Counted from the stretch's first letter, positions 55,908 to 64,000 are shown. The stretch is 64,000 nucleotides of DNA from Sphingobacteriales bacterium (GCA_016700115.1 CP064999.1:5203501-5267500); one strand, 5' to 3'. Program-made: numbers and translations. The notes: a model not told the origin generated them from the sequence alone.

Positions 55908-57815
55908 CTAACCGTTAGAACTGCGGGACGCAACCAGGCGGAAGCCAAGGTCGTCGTCGCGGTTGTCGGGGTGGTAGTTGATGCGGTAAGCCACCCGGCA
56001 GTGCCGCGGATCGGAGTCCCAACTGCCGCCACGATACACGCGAAACGAGCCGCTATCCGGTCCTTTGGGGTTCAAGGTATGGCTTTTTTTGTAATAGTCA
56101 GAGTCCATCCAATCCCAACACCACTCCCATACATTTCCGCTCATATTGTATAAACCCAAAGCGTTAGGCTTAAAACTATCTACCGGTACCGTTTTGCCGC
56201 GGTATTCCCCTACTTCGGAATAAAGTTTTTTATAGCTTGCACTTGCATCAAAATTGGCTTCGGTAGCGCGCAAAATATTTTGCCCATTGCCAAAGCGCAC
56301 CTTCTTACCCCCTTCCCGAGCCGCATACTCCCATTCTGCCTCGGTAGGCAGGCGGTAGCCGTTGGCGTTCCAAATAGGAATAATGGTGCTGGAAGCAAGA
56401 TTATTAACATTACCCTTGATGTCATAAGCAGGGGTTAGCTTGTGTTGGCGGCTTAACCAGTTGCAATACTCCACTGCAAAATACCACTCTACGTTGATTA
56501 CCGGTCTGTTCCCCCTTCCCCATCCCTTATCATCCGGCTTCTCTCTTCTTTTGGCTTCGCAAAAAGCATCATACTCCTCAAATGTTACGCAATACGCACT
56601 CATATAAAAATCGGACAGGGTTACCTGATGTACCGGTTTTTCCCTTTCAAATTCATTATCCCCCATCACATCGCCCATCATAAAAGTACCTCCTTTTATG
56701 AATTTCATGTGGGCGGGGAGGAGGATGCCCGATTGCTTTACAAAAATGTTCTCGAGTATTGTATTGATTACAATTGTGTCTTTTTCGTCAACAGGTCTTG
56801 TCTGCAAATCCATCAGATGGGTTTCCAAACGAGCTAACTCTTGCCTTTTCAGGGCGATTAGTTTTACGGTTTCATCTATGGTGGGTGGCAGTATCAGCTT
56901 TGTTACCGGGGGTTGCAATATATCGGTCAGCCCGGGCAGGCGGAGGGTCTTGGTTTGGATGCTTTCCTGTAGCTTTTGAAGGAGGGCGTTTATGGTGGGG
57001 TGGTCGAGGGTTTTTAGGGTTTGGATTAGCGGGGAGGAGGTTGGGGTTTGGAGGTCGGAGCGTGTCAGTATCAGGTTGTTGCCGATGTTGTATTTTTCAA
57101 ACAAAGCTGGTTGTATGGCCAATCCCTGTAAGGAAACATTGATAACGGCAATGCTGAAATCGTCAATATGCAGGTCATAGTGTTGGTTGCCTCTAAGTGG
57201 ATGTTGGTAATCGGTGCCTCCGAGTTCGCAAGGGCCAAACTTATTAAGCACTTCCAAATACATGCCGTCGTAGTCTATCAAGACCAATTCTCCCTGCGGC
57301 GTTACCAATATATTGTCGTGTTTCAGGTCGCCGTGTGCAATGGGTTGCGACAGCAACCAGACTGCCAAGCTCGAAAATTTTTCGCTGAGTTGTTGCAGGG
57401 CTCCGGTATTATTGTCTGTGCAATGTGTCCGCACTGCTTCAAACAAAGTAACTCCTTCTGCCCATTCCATAAAGACCACGGGGTATTCGCCTGCTCCTGC
57501 AATCTCGCTATCTACCCATAATTCGTTGGGCAGATAACGGTAGTGTACCCAGTAAGGTGAAGAATTGTTTTGCAAATAACCGGCAATGGCGGTCAATCGC
57601 TCATGTCTGTCGGGTGAATCTCTGTGAAAACACTTAACCGCATACAATTTGTCCGTTTCGGGGTTTCGCATTTTAAACACCACAGCAAAATTGCCCGATG
57701 CGAATTTCGGCTGACCCGGTGTTTCTTCTACCATTTCCAACGGCAGCAGGTCTTTAAAATTATCACCCGCAGCAATAACAGCTTGTTTGTATTCTAAAAT
57801 TGAAGGAAAAGGCAT
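55908..57815 (-). CDS. Ser/Thr protein kinase fused to an FGE/C-type lectin domain (DGR target-like)
   Basis: A 635-residue protein, last gene of the operon. Kinase: FASGNFAVVF glycine loop (38-47), AVK Lys61, HGDLKHDN catalytic loop (161-168; Gly for Arg of HRD) and IDYDG (Asp181). A linker with a short coiled coil precedes an FGE-sulfatase/C-type-lectin domain (about 368-635): FIKGGTFMMGDVMGDNEFER, YRLPTEAEWEYAAREGGKKV, GLYNMSGNVWEWCWDWMDSD. The last 45 codons look like a diversity-generating retroelement variable region (separate entry). TerY-P triads pair such kinases with PP2C and VWA, as here. 210 bp after the PP2C gene. Confidence 0.87.
   Translation of the reverse strand: MPFPSILEYKQAVIAAGDNFKDLLPLEMVEETPGQPKFASGNFAVVFKMRNPETDKLYAVKCFHRDSPDRHERLTAIAGYLQNNSSPYWVHYRYLPNELWVDSEIAGAGEYPVVFMEWAEGVTLFEAVRTHCTDNNTGALQQLSEKFSSLAVWLLSQPIAHGDLKHDNILVTPQGELVLIDYDGMYLEVLNKFGPCELGGTDYQHPLRGNQHYDLHIDDFSIAVINVSLQGLAIQPALFEKYNIGNNLILTRSDLQTPTSSPLIQTLKTLDHPTINALLQKLQESIQTKTLRLPGLTDILQPPVTKLILPPTIDETVKLIALKRQELARLETHLMDLQTRPVDEKDTIVINTILENIFVKQSGILLPAHMKFIKGGTFMMGDVMGDNEFEREKPVHQVTLSDFYMSAYCVTFEEYDAFCEAKRREKPDDKGWGRGNRPVINVEWYFAVEYCNWLSRQHKLTPAYDIKGNVNNLASSTIIPIWNANGYRLPTEAEWEYAAREGGKKVRFGNGQNILRATEANFDASASYKKLYSEVGEYRGKTVPVDSFKPNALGLYNMSGNVWEWCWDWMDSDYYKKSHTLNPKGPDSGSFRVYRGGSWDSDPRHCRVAYRINYHPDNRDDDLGFRLVASRSSNG
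55926..56045 (-). other. Putative DGR variable region (VR) at the kinase 3' end
   Basis: Residues about 591-630 read (in blocks) FRVYRGGSWDSDPRHCRVAY, RINYHPDNRDDDLGFRLVAS. At the positions that vary in C-type-lectin DGR targets, the codons are GAC, TCC, GAT, CAC, TAC, ATC, AAC, TAC, CAC, GAC, AAC, GAC, GAC, GAC: nearly all NNC, as expected if a template with AAC codons was copied with A-to-N mutation. Constant codons (cgt ggc ggc agt tgg; ctt ggc ttc cgc ctg) are GC-rich and unlike the AT-rich surroundings. No template repeat or reverse transcriptase lies in the window. Confidence 0.7.
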
Positions 57816-57908
57816 AGGAGCTATTAAATGTCATTGAATGAAAAAGCATATATTTTAAAAACCCTTTTTAATTGTTTCGCATGGTTTGTTTCGGGGCAAC
57901 AGGTTTTA

Positions 57909-57940
57909 TTGTAGAGACAAGGCATGCCTTGTCTCTACAA
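57909..57940. repeat. Perfect 32-bp palindrome plus two half copies
   Basis: The sequence from TTGTAGAGACAAGG through CATG to its complement is exactly self-complementary over 32 nt. A half copy (GCCTTGTCTCTACAAAA) follows at 57950-57966 and a weaker third (CATGACTTGTCT) at 57971. It lies in the 210-bp gap between PP2C and kinase genes and could attenuate or process the operon mRNA. The form resembles dispersed palindromes in other bacteria. Confidence 0.85.
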
Positions 57941-58025
57941 AATATACAATGCCTTGTCTCTACAAAATACCATGACTTGTCTAAAGGATATATCAACCAT
58001 AGTTCTCGGCACATAAAGGAATTTC

Positions 58026-58952
58026 TTAGTTGGTTTTTTTGGTTATGACCATTGTTGAAGGGTATAATACAAGTAAGGTATAATCATCGCGCAACAAACA
58101 TCTTTGCTCGTAAGCGTCATACAATAACCGTTCAAAGTTTTTGGGGTCACGGGCAGCCTGCATCAATATTCCAAACCATTCTGAAAATCGCGGTCGGCTT
58201 TCGGTTTGCGAAACGGTTTCAATAATTCTCCCTAATCTGCCGCCGCATTGCCTTGCATTTTCCAGCCAAATTCGGTTTTTTTCATTTGCTTCAGAGAGCA
58301 AATACTGCACCCAAATCCACTGGGCTAAGGCATCGGAAGCCAATATCCAGCAGTCATCCGGCAGTAAACTGCCCGAATCTGCCGAGATTTGTAAATCAAT
58401 TGTTTCCTGGTTTGCCCAGTTCAGCAAGTTGGGCAAAGCCTCCCACTGTTCGGGGGTTTGAAAATGTTTGGGTGTTTCCAATTGACCATTTGATACGTTA
58501 TACCTAAAAATAACACTGTCCCCGACACATAGATAATTCCAACATGGGCTGCCGCCCTCTTTGTTTTCAAACAACCATAAGGCACAAAGCGTAGCGGCAG
58601 ACCCTTCATTGTAAAATTTATTTTTCAGGAAAGTTTCATTCGACGGAAGGTTCCCTTCCGCTTTATTATAAAAGCTTTCCCACCATCCATTTAGCCAGTC
58701 GTCAATATCTGTTGCCGAGATTAAAGGCTTTTCAGGTAGCTGTTGCACCAAAGCCTTAGCCCATTCCGAAGTAAAAACCCCATATCCGCCTGCTCCGTCA
58801 GATAGACCTAAAATATAAGCGTTTCCATCAGACGACTGCTTATAACGGGCGTAGTCCTCATTGGGGCGTTCCTGTCCGTTATCGGCTATATCATTGTGGG
58901 GTTTTACCGCAGTTTGCCAAACTATCTTATGACCGGCAAATACATCGCACAT
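58026..58952 (-). CDS. PP2C-type protein phosphatase (TerY-P triad partner)
   Basis: A 308-residue PPM/PP2C-like phosphatase: RPNEDYARY (Glu32, Asp33 metal site), LSDGAGGYGVF (Asp52), EGSAATLCALW near 117, LCVGDSVIFRY near 141, ASDALAQW (Asp207) and a terminal DDYTLLVLY. All metal-binding Asp positions are present, so it is probably active. Its ATG overlaps the VWA stop by one base (TGATG), indicating translational coupling. It would reverse the phosphorylation made by the kinase. Confidence 0.88.
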   Translation of the reverse strand: MCDVFAGHKIVWQTAVKPHNDIADNGQERPNEDYARYKQSSDGNAYILGLSDGAGGYGVFTSEWAKALVQQLPEKPLISATDIDDWLNGWWESFYNKAEGNLPSNETFLKNKFYNEGSAATLCALWLFENKEGGSPCWNYLCVGDSVIFRYNVSNGQLETPKHFQTPEQWEALPNLLNWANQETIDLQISADSGSLLPDDCWILASDALAQWIWVQYLLSEANEKNRIWLENARQCGGRLGRIIETVSQTESRPRFSEWFGILMQAARDPKNFERLLYDAYEQRCLLRDDYTLLVLYPSTMVITKKTN

Positions 58953-59914
58953 CAGGAATGTTTAATTTGATTTTGTACGGTTATTGTACCTACGTCTATC
59001 ATTTTTATCAACTCTCCGACTCCCGATTTAAAACTCATTCCGACAAAGTTAATATCTGAACTAATACTTCTTTGTTTTTTGATTTCCTGTTGGTATTTCT
59101 CCGGCAAAATACTGGACATTCGGAATAATAACTGGGCGTATTTATCATCGGGTAGATCGCTTTCTGTAGTCGGAAAACAGAGAGCATCCCCATCGTGATC
59201 TTCAATATGGCAGTTAAACAGCAGCACATTTCCGTCATTGGTTGACAAATCTTTCAGTGAATTTGCCGCATCTAACAACTTTTCGTTTGTAGCATCTGTA
59301 GCCGCACCGTCTGTAATATTAATAACCGTAGGAGGATAACTGTCTTGATTTTTGCCGACCCACTCCTTCAATAAATTGGTTGCCTTTTTAAGCGCATCGC
59401 ACATGGGGGTTTGATTTGCCGCAATCGCTTCAAACCACCAATGCTGAGTTTCTTCCTGTTCTTTTTCACCCCCGCCACGAACTTTCTTAATAACCTTAAA
59501 TGTCTTGATAATTGCTTTTTGTTCAAGTTCGGAGAGGCTAAGCCATACTGTACCATTGATGCTTTTAGAAATAAAATCGGCACTTTTGCTGTTTTGTCCG
59601 TATCCGATAACGGCAATGTCAATGTAGTTGCCTAAACCGTAATCTTTTTTTGATTTACTGATTATTTCCTCCAAAGTTTGGTTTAAAATTCGCGCAACTG
59701 CTGTTGCTTTATTTAAAGTACTGCCCCTATACTGCAATCCACCGGCACTCATTGACCCCGATTGGTCAATCAAAAACACGATTGCAGTAGGCCGGTCGCG
59801 TCTTATTTCTGCATTGTATTTTCCTTTTTTCAACAATTGGTTTCCTGTTTTAATCAGATTATTCCCGGTAGTCAGGTTGTTGCCCGGAGTTGGAACAATA
59901 GGATGTTGGCTCAT
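58952..59914 (-). CDS. TerY-like von Willebrand factor A domain protein
   Basis: A 320-residue VWA protein with an intact MIDAS metal site: FLIDQSGSMS (Asp50, Ser52, Ser54), Thr169 in ANQTPMCDAL and Asp202 in INITDGAATD. TerY-type VWA proteins are linked to a kinase and phosphatase in stress or conflict systems. The start MSQHPIVPTPG shares its first five residues with HicB upstream (MSQHPVNTE). A 105-bp gap separates it from hicA, and its stop overlaps the PP2C start. Confidence 0.85.
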   Translation of the reverse strand: MSQHPIVPTPGNNLTTGNNLIKTGNQLLKKGKYNAEIRRDRPTAIVFLIDQSGSMSAGGLQYRGSTLNKATAVARILNQTLEEIISKSKKDYGLGNYIDIAVIGYGQNSKSADFISKSINGTVWLSLSELEQKAIIKTFKVIKKVRGGGEKEQEETQHWWFEAIAANQTPMCDALKKATNLLKEWVGKNQDSYPPTVINITDGAATDATNEKLLDAANSLKDLSTNDGNVLLFNCHIEDHDGDALCFPTTESDLPDDKYAQLLFRMSSILPEKYQQEIKKQRSISSDINFVGMSFKSGVGELIKMIDVGTITVQNQIKHS

Positions 59915-60019
59915 GTTTTTTTTGTTTTTTAAAGATGGTGCAATTTAATTTTATTTAGAGTAATCGCGAATCTTAATGTAAGTGCTTTTTATTACTGAAA
60001 AGTAAGTTGTGCATTACAT

Positions 60020-60259
60020 TTAAAACAATAATGTTAACAATTCTTTTTTTGTCATTTGGTGGTGATTTGAAATTTCGGTTAAAATATTAGATAATGTGCC
60101 TATGCTTATAGGGTTGTGCATTGGTATAGTTATATGATGTTGTCCGTTTAAATGGGTAGTCAGCCTTAAATGACTGCCGGTTTGTCTGGTTACAGTATAG
60201 CCTAATACAACGAGAACTTGTGCAAGTTCTTTGCCATTTACATTACGAGGCAGTTTCAT
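60020..60259 (-). CDS. hicA: HicA-type mRNA interferase toxin
   Basis: A 79-residue double-stranded-RBD-like toxin: NGKELAQVLVVLGYTVTRQT, GSHLRL (catalytic His) and ITIPMHNPISIGTLSNILTE, the HicA signature with the usual basic start. It cleaves mRNA when free. Its ATG overlaps the HicB stop (ATGA), so antitoxin precedes toxin, an order known for some hicBA loci. Confidence 0.85.
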   Translation of the reverse strand: MKLPRNVNGKELAQVLVVLGYTVTRQTGSHLRLTTHLNGQHHITIPMHNPISIGTLSNILTEISNHHQMTKKELLTLLF

Positions 60260-60480
60260 ACTATTATCAGCTCTTGTTTAACAAAGTGCAATCTTATCAA
60301 AGCCGGTTTATTGTTTTCCTCAAAATGGCATAAAACGGCATCGCGCACCATTTCTCTGAGTTCGGGTAAGGTATCGGCTTCGGTATAAATACCATACCCT
60401 AATGCCCTTGCCGTGAAGGCATTTTCGGGTGTTTCTTCTACTATAAAAATTATTTCGGTATTGACAGGATGTTGACTCAT
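60256..60480 (-). CDS. hicB: HicB-like antitoxin
   Basis: A 74-residue partial-RNase-H-like antitoxin: NTEIIFIVEETPENAFTARALGYGIYTEADTLPELREMVRDAVLCHF, the usual HicB N-terminal fold with the E-x-A/G-Y-A/G region. The DNA-binding C-terminus found in long HicB proteins is missing, so autoregulation would need a partner. It overlaps the PLD-J gene upstream by 4 bp (ATGA) and hicA downstream by 4 bp. Confidence 0.8.
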   Translation of the reverse strand: MSQHPVNTEIIFIVEETPENAFTARALGYGIYTEADTLPELREMVRDAVLCHFEENNKPALIRLHFVKQELIIV

Positions 60481-61883
60481 ATTTGTTTCGATTTTCTAAG
60501 GTGATGTAATTGGTTTTCCAATTGTTGTTTGGCATTGGCAAAATAGGCATCCCAATCGTTGCCGATATGTATAATCGTTTTATAGGTTTCGGAGTTTGTG
60601 AGTTCCGCAATTTCTTGTATAAGTTTTTGCAATGCTTGTTTCAGATAGGCTATTCTTGCCCGGAGTTGGTCTTTTTGGAGTTTGCTGTTGTCGGTTGGGG
60701 TAAAGGGTTTGCCTTTTTCGAGATAGTCCAAAATCTTTTTGACCTGTTCAATATCTTTGGCTTCGTAAGCGGCTTGCAGTTCGACAAAAATATGATGCGC
60801 TTTTGCCTTCAAAGCATCATCTTGAACGGTATCGGGATGGCAAAGCTTAACTGCTTTTTTGTAGAGTGCTTTCAGCAGGTTTTCGTCTTCGGGGTTTAGG
60901 TAGGGTGTTTCTTTTCCCCGCGCCTGCGCATATTCCTGATGCGCCTGTCGGAATTGGTTTTTCAGGTCTTCGTAAGCCTGTTGTTTTTTTTCGTTTTCAG
61001 GGGCATGTTTGGCAGCCTGTTCCGCCTGTTCGGTTTGGAGTTCCATGATTTGCAGGATCAGTTCGCCCAATTCAAGCTGATAGCGTTGGTTAAAGGCTTT
61101 AATCAGGGCTTCTAATTCGGTTTTTTCGTCGCGCAAAGCGTTTAGCTGCATTTCGAGCGTTTTTAGTTCAAATTGCAGTTCTTCTAATTCGTAGTCTTGG
61201 TACTTGGCAAGTGCGATGAGGTGTTGCAGCCAATTTCCTATGAGTGTTTCTGCCTCCTGATGCATGTTTTGGTGCAGACATTCTTCAATTTTAAGCCACT
61301 CGGAGGGCATTTCTATTAGGAGTTGTGCGGTTTTATTGCGTTGCAGCAAAATATCATCTGTGTCGGACAAGGCAAGGGCATTGCGCAGCATTTCGAGGCG
61401 TTTGCACAAAATACTTGAATCGGCCTTGTCGCTTATTTTACCTCCGTATTTTTGTTTCAGCCGGTTGAAATTATTCACATAATCTGCAATAATATCAAGG
61501 TCATTGCTTATAATGATAATGTTTTCATCGTTTTGTTGTGCTTGATACGTCCAGTTATAGGAACCGGTAATCACGGTATGTGTATCAATTATGCAATACT
61601 TGTTGTGCATTTTCCGGTAGTCTTCCGGTTTCATAAAAACAACTTCGGCATTGTTTGTCTGTATCAACCGCTCCAAGTCTATATTTCGTGCATTGTTGTT
61701 AATGTCGTCGTTGAGCAGTAACAATTCTACTTTAGCACCGGCATTGGCCATTTGGCATAGCTGCTCGTATAGGTTTTGGTCGGTAAGCCAGGCCATTGCA
61801 AGGCGAATGTATTGTTTTGCACCCTGAATTTCTATACTGAGATGGTGTTGAATATTGTCGAATATAGCTCGAATTTGAGGCAT
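60477..61883 (-). CDS. Phospholipase D-like nuclease with coiled coil and J-domain
   Basis: A 468-residue protein, first gene of the conflict operon. Residues 1-130 hold a single PLD motif (MHNKYCIIDTHTVITGSYNW; His93, Lys95, Asp100), so it would need to dimerise for catalysis. Residues about 180-330 are long coiled coils. A J-domain-like region follows with HPD (AVKLCHPDTVQDDALKAKAH; His349, Pro350, Asp351), which would recruit DnaK/Hsp70. A further coiled coil ends the protein. No signal peptide. Likely effector or chaperone-linked nuclease of the system. Confidence 0.78.
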   Translation of the reverse strand: MPQIRAIFDNIQHHLSIEIQGAKQYIRLAMAWLTDQNLYEQLCQMANAGAKVELLLLNDDINNNARNIDLERLIQTNNAEVVFMKPEDYRKMHNKYCIIDTHTVITGSYNWTYQAQQNDENIIIISNDLDIIADYVNNFNRLKQKYGGKISDKADSSILCKRLEMLRNALALSDTDDILLQRNKTAQLLIEMPSEWLKIEECLHQNMHQEAETLIGNWLQHLIALAKYQDYELEELQFELKTLEMQLNALRDEKTELEALIKAFNQRYQLELGELILQIMELQTEQAEQAAKHAPENEKKQQAYEDLKNQFRQAHQEYAQARGKETPYLNPEDENLLKALYKKAVKLCHPDTVQDDALKAKAHHIFVELQAAYEAKDIEQVKKILDYLEKGKPFTPTDNSKLQKDQLRARIAYLKQALQKLIQEIAELTNSETYKTIIHIGNDWDAYFANAKQQLENQLHHLRKSKQI

Positions 61884-62097
61884 GAGCAGATTTTGGTTAA
61901 AGATAACGTTTTTTTGTTGATGATACCTCTACCCTACCCTGTCTGTCATAGCATTTGCACCGTTGTTTACATTCCCATAGACCACCAAAGGATTTAATAC
62001 CTAAAAAGTGAAACAGTCCAGCGTGTTTTATTTGCCCTAAGTGTAAAGTTAACCCCGATAACTGCGACAAACCAATAAAAAGCAATCGCAATAAAAT

Positions 62098-63537
62098 ATG
62101 AGAACCGGATTTATCTTATTACTGCTGCTCTTATCTGCTTTTTGCAAAACAGAGCTGCAAGCACAAAATAATCCTCAGACCGAGGTGTGGACATTTGAAC
62201 AATGTACGGATTATGCACAACAACATAATGTGCAGGCGATGCAACTGCAACTGCAAACAGAATCGGCCGAAATCAATCTTCAGCAAAGTAAATACAACCG
62301 TTTGCCAAATGCCAATGCCAATTTTTCGCATGGGTTAAACTATGGGCGAAGTATTGACCCTTTTACCAACACTTTTAATACTGAAGCCATTCAAGCCTCT
62401 CAAATTCAAGTGGGAAGTAACGTAGTTTTATTTAATGGCTTGCGCCAGAAAAACACGATTGAACAGAGAAAACTTGAACTTGAAGCAGCAAACTGGGATT
62501 TAAAAGACCTGCATAACAACCTTGAACTGAATGTTTTATCGGCTTATTTGCAAATACTGCTTGCTCAGGAACAATTTCGAATATTGGAACAACAGGCCGA
62601 GGTAACCCAACGACAATACAAACAAACTGAAAGTTTTGTGAAAGCAGGAGCGCTGCCCGCCGGCAATCTGTTAGATATAGAAGCACAGATTGCCAACGAC
62701 CGGCTAAATACGGTCAATGCCCGTAATGCCATTGCCACTGCTTATCTCGGACTGTCACAAATCCTCAATTATTACCAACCTTTTGAAGTGAAAAAGCCAA
62801 ATATTGCAGCTTTGGCTTTGACTGCGATCGAACAAATATCGGCCGAACAGGTCTATGAAGCGGCGTTAAGCTCTCAACCTCAACTTCAAAGTGCGCTGCT
62901 TCGAACGCGGGTTGCCGAGCAAACTCTGAAAGTGGCAGAAGGTGGTAAGTATCCCACCGTAACCTTATCGGCAAATTTGAGTTCTCTGTATTCAAGCCGT
63001 GCAGAGGAGTTGATTATTGGCAGTTCTTTTGATACCCTCCTGACCAATTATTTTACGCTGACCGGAACTCCCATTGTCAGCCTTACTCCTGAATACACGT
63101 TAAAGAAAACCAACTACCCCAAGCAACTTTGGAACAATTTGGGTGGTTTTGTCGGCATCAATGTTTCAGTGCCTATTTTTAATCAATATCAGGTTAAAAA
63201 CTCCATAAAACTTTCGCGGATTGGCGTATCTAATGCAAGACTCAATCAGGAAAATGCCAGAAACACCCTGAGACAACAAATTGAGCAGGCTTATCTCAAC
63301 GGCCGCTCGGCAGCTTTGCGCTATGAGGCCTCGCAAACCAACGTTGCAGCATTGGAACAATCGGTCAATCAAACTGAAAAGCGCATGAATGCAGGAACTG
63401 CTACTTCGCTGGAATATCTGAATATAAAAAACAACCTTACCGTTGCCCAACTAAATCTGGAATCGGCGAAATATGAATATTATTTCAGACTAAAAATTCT
63501 CGACTTTTATCAAGGCAAACCGGTTGTTTTGGAATAA
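62098..63537 (+). CDS. TolC family outer membrane efflux protein
   Basis: A 479-residue periplasmic/outer-membrane channel. Signal peptide ends near AQN (about residue 23). The TolC pattern of long helices with LQLQTESAEINLQQSKYNRL and IEQAYLNGRSAALRYEASQT, and two OEP repeat regions, is visible. It forms the outer-membrane exit of tripartite efflux or type I secretion. No membrane-fusion or inner-membrane pump genes are adjacent, so its partners are elsewhere. Ends just before the interspersed repeat copy B. Confidence 0.88.
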   Translation: MRTGFILLLLLLSAFCKTELQAQNNPQTEVWTFEQCTDYAQQHNVQAMQLQLQTESAEINLQQSKYNRLPNANANFSHGLNYGRSIDPFTNTFNTEAIQASQIQVGSNVVLFNGLRQKNTIEQRKLELEAANWDLKDLHNNLELNVLSAYLQILLAQEQFRILEQQAEVTQRQYKQTESFVKAGALPAGNLLDIEAQIANDRLNTVNARNAIATAYLGLSQILNYYQPFEVKKPNIAALALTAIEQISAEQVYEAALSSQPQLQSALLRTRVAEQTLKVAEGGKYPTVTLSANLSSLYSSRAEELIIGSSFDTLLTNYFTLTGTPIVSLTPEYTLKKTNYPKQLWNNLGGFVGINVSVPIFNQYQVKNSIKLSRIGVSNARLNQENARNTLRQQIEQAYLNGRSAALRYEASQTNVAALEQSVNQTEKRMNAGTATSLEYLNIKNNLTVAQLNLESAKYEYYFRLKILDFYQGKPVVLE

Positions 63538-63655
63538 TTATACCACTTCAATATCTAAAAAAACCCACCCCTAACCCCTCCAAGGAAGGGAATTTAAAGA
63601 AGTATGTCAGTAATTGATGGTTTAAAATTAAATCATAGTTGGTATTAGAGTGCTC
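63537..63655. repeat. Interspersed repeat element, copy B
   Basis: Matches copy A at 49501-49640: TACCACTTCAATATCTAAAA, AACCCACCCCTAACC, and TGTCAGTAATTGATGGTTTA with a following AAATTAAATCATAGTTG. The centre is shorter than in copy A (CTCCAAGGAAGGG). Confidence 0.7.
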
Positions 63656-63684
63656 ATTTAAGCGCACAAAAAGAGTGGAAAATA

Positions 63685-63741
63685 AAAAAACACCTGACAG
63701 ATATAGTGCAAAATTGCAACCAATTCTGTCAGGTGTTTTTT
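63685..63741. terminator. Bidirectional terminator
   Basis: Arms AAAAAACACCTGACAGA and TCTGTCAGGTGTTTTTT form a perfect 17-bp stem, between the TolC gene (+) and porV (-). Confidence 0.9.
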
Positions 63742-63781
63742 ATGAATAAGTAGTATTAAACAACCCTAAACTTTAGAATAT

Positions 63782-64000
63782 TTATTCTGTTTCCAGTTCT
63801 TTGTCTTTTCCATTAAAGTCGAAGGTCAAAGAAAAACGGAGCGTGTTGTCCAAAGGATTGCGCTGACCGCTGACCGGAATTAAATAAGAGAAATTAAAAC
63901 CAAATACGCTATATCTCAAGCCAAGTCCAACCGTTAAAAATTTGCGGTTGCCTTTGTATCTATGTTCATTAAAATGTCCAACCCTTACTGCAAATTGCTC
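63782..64000 (-). CDS. porV: Type IX secretion outer membrane protein PorV, C-terminal part
   Basis: Partial; the gene enters from the right edge. The 72 residues seen are the C-terminal barrel strands (VGHFNEHRYKGNRKFLTVGL, LRYSVFGFNFSYLIPVSGQR, NPLDNTLRFSLTFDF), which match PorV/LptO of the T9SS attachment complex, needed to deliver sorting-domain cargo to the surface. It shares the terminator at 63685. Confidence 0.85.
   Translation of the reverse strand, partial: EQFAVRVGHFNEHRYKGNRKFLTVGLGLRYSVFGFNFSYLIPVSGQRNPLDNTLRFSLTFDFNGKDKELETE

Overview
The window looks like a chromosomal segment of an uncultured member of the Bacteroidota. The evidence is a type IX secretion system (T9SS) gene set: a PorV C-terminus, a PorP/SprF protein, a giant adhesin with a type B (CHU_C) sorting domain, and a small protein with a type A sorting tail. 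Promoters also match the Bacteroidota pattern TAnnTTTG. The DNA is AT-rich, intergenic DNA is AT-richer still, and no rRNA or tRNA gene was recognised.

Layout. 1-5.6 kb: a 21-bp tandem repeat, M42 peptidase, GH3-family enzyme, a lipoprotein, RseP and another lipoprotein. 5.7-7.6 kb: IS1182-type element copy 1. 7.7-13 kb: LEA-like lipoprotein, XerD-type recombinase, AroQ, GH31 glucosidase and a Crp/Fnr regulator. 13.4-19.6 kb: a beta-barrel protein, three tandem universal stress proteins (the middle one frameshifted at an A9 tract), EtfBA and a DUF151 nuclease. 19.7-25.6 kb: a T9SS cargo protein, the operon thioesterase/endonuclease V/PPTase, a LysM lytic transglycosylase and a DedA-like protein. 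25.8-26.1 kb: a hairpin array of exact 42-bp period. 26.3-35 kb: an AraC gene with an in-frame stop, a membrane protein, PorP/SprF and the ~2000-residue adhesin. 35.2-37.1 kb: IS1182 copy 2. 37.7-41.8 kb: a transposase-derived HTH protein, then a coupled RecQ-phosphoribosyltransferase fusion and DprA-like protein. 41.9-49.4 kb: glycosyltransferases, FabI, MetK, a TetR regulator and gamma-glutamyltransferase. 49.7-55.7 kb: two inverted IS4-type copies flanking three secreted-protein genes. 55.9-61.9 kb: a conflict/stress operon. 62.1-64 kb: a TolC-family protein and the PorV C-terminus.

The most interesting locus is the minus-strand operon 61883->55908. It encodes a PLD-coiled coil-J-domain protein, HicB, HicA, a VWA protein, a PP2C phosphatase and a Ser/Thr kinase fused to an FGE/C-type-lectin domain. 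VWA+PP2C+kinase is the TerY-P triad arrangement. The last ~40 codons of the kinase gene have the codon signature of a diversity-generating retroelement (DGR) variable region: many NNC codons in a GC-rich frame, ending in a GFRLV-type block. No reverse transcriptase or template repeat was found in the window, so diversification would have to act from elsewhere or be extinct. A second candidate defence pair is RecQ-PRTase plus DprA-like.

Nearly all frame disruptions fall at homopolymers inside the duplicated ISs. They may be uncorrected assembly errors rather than biological decay, and the entries say so where it applies.
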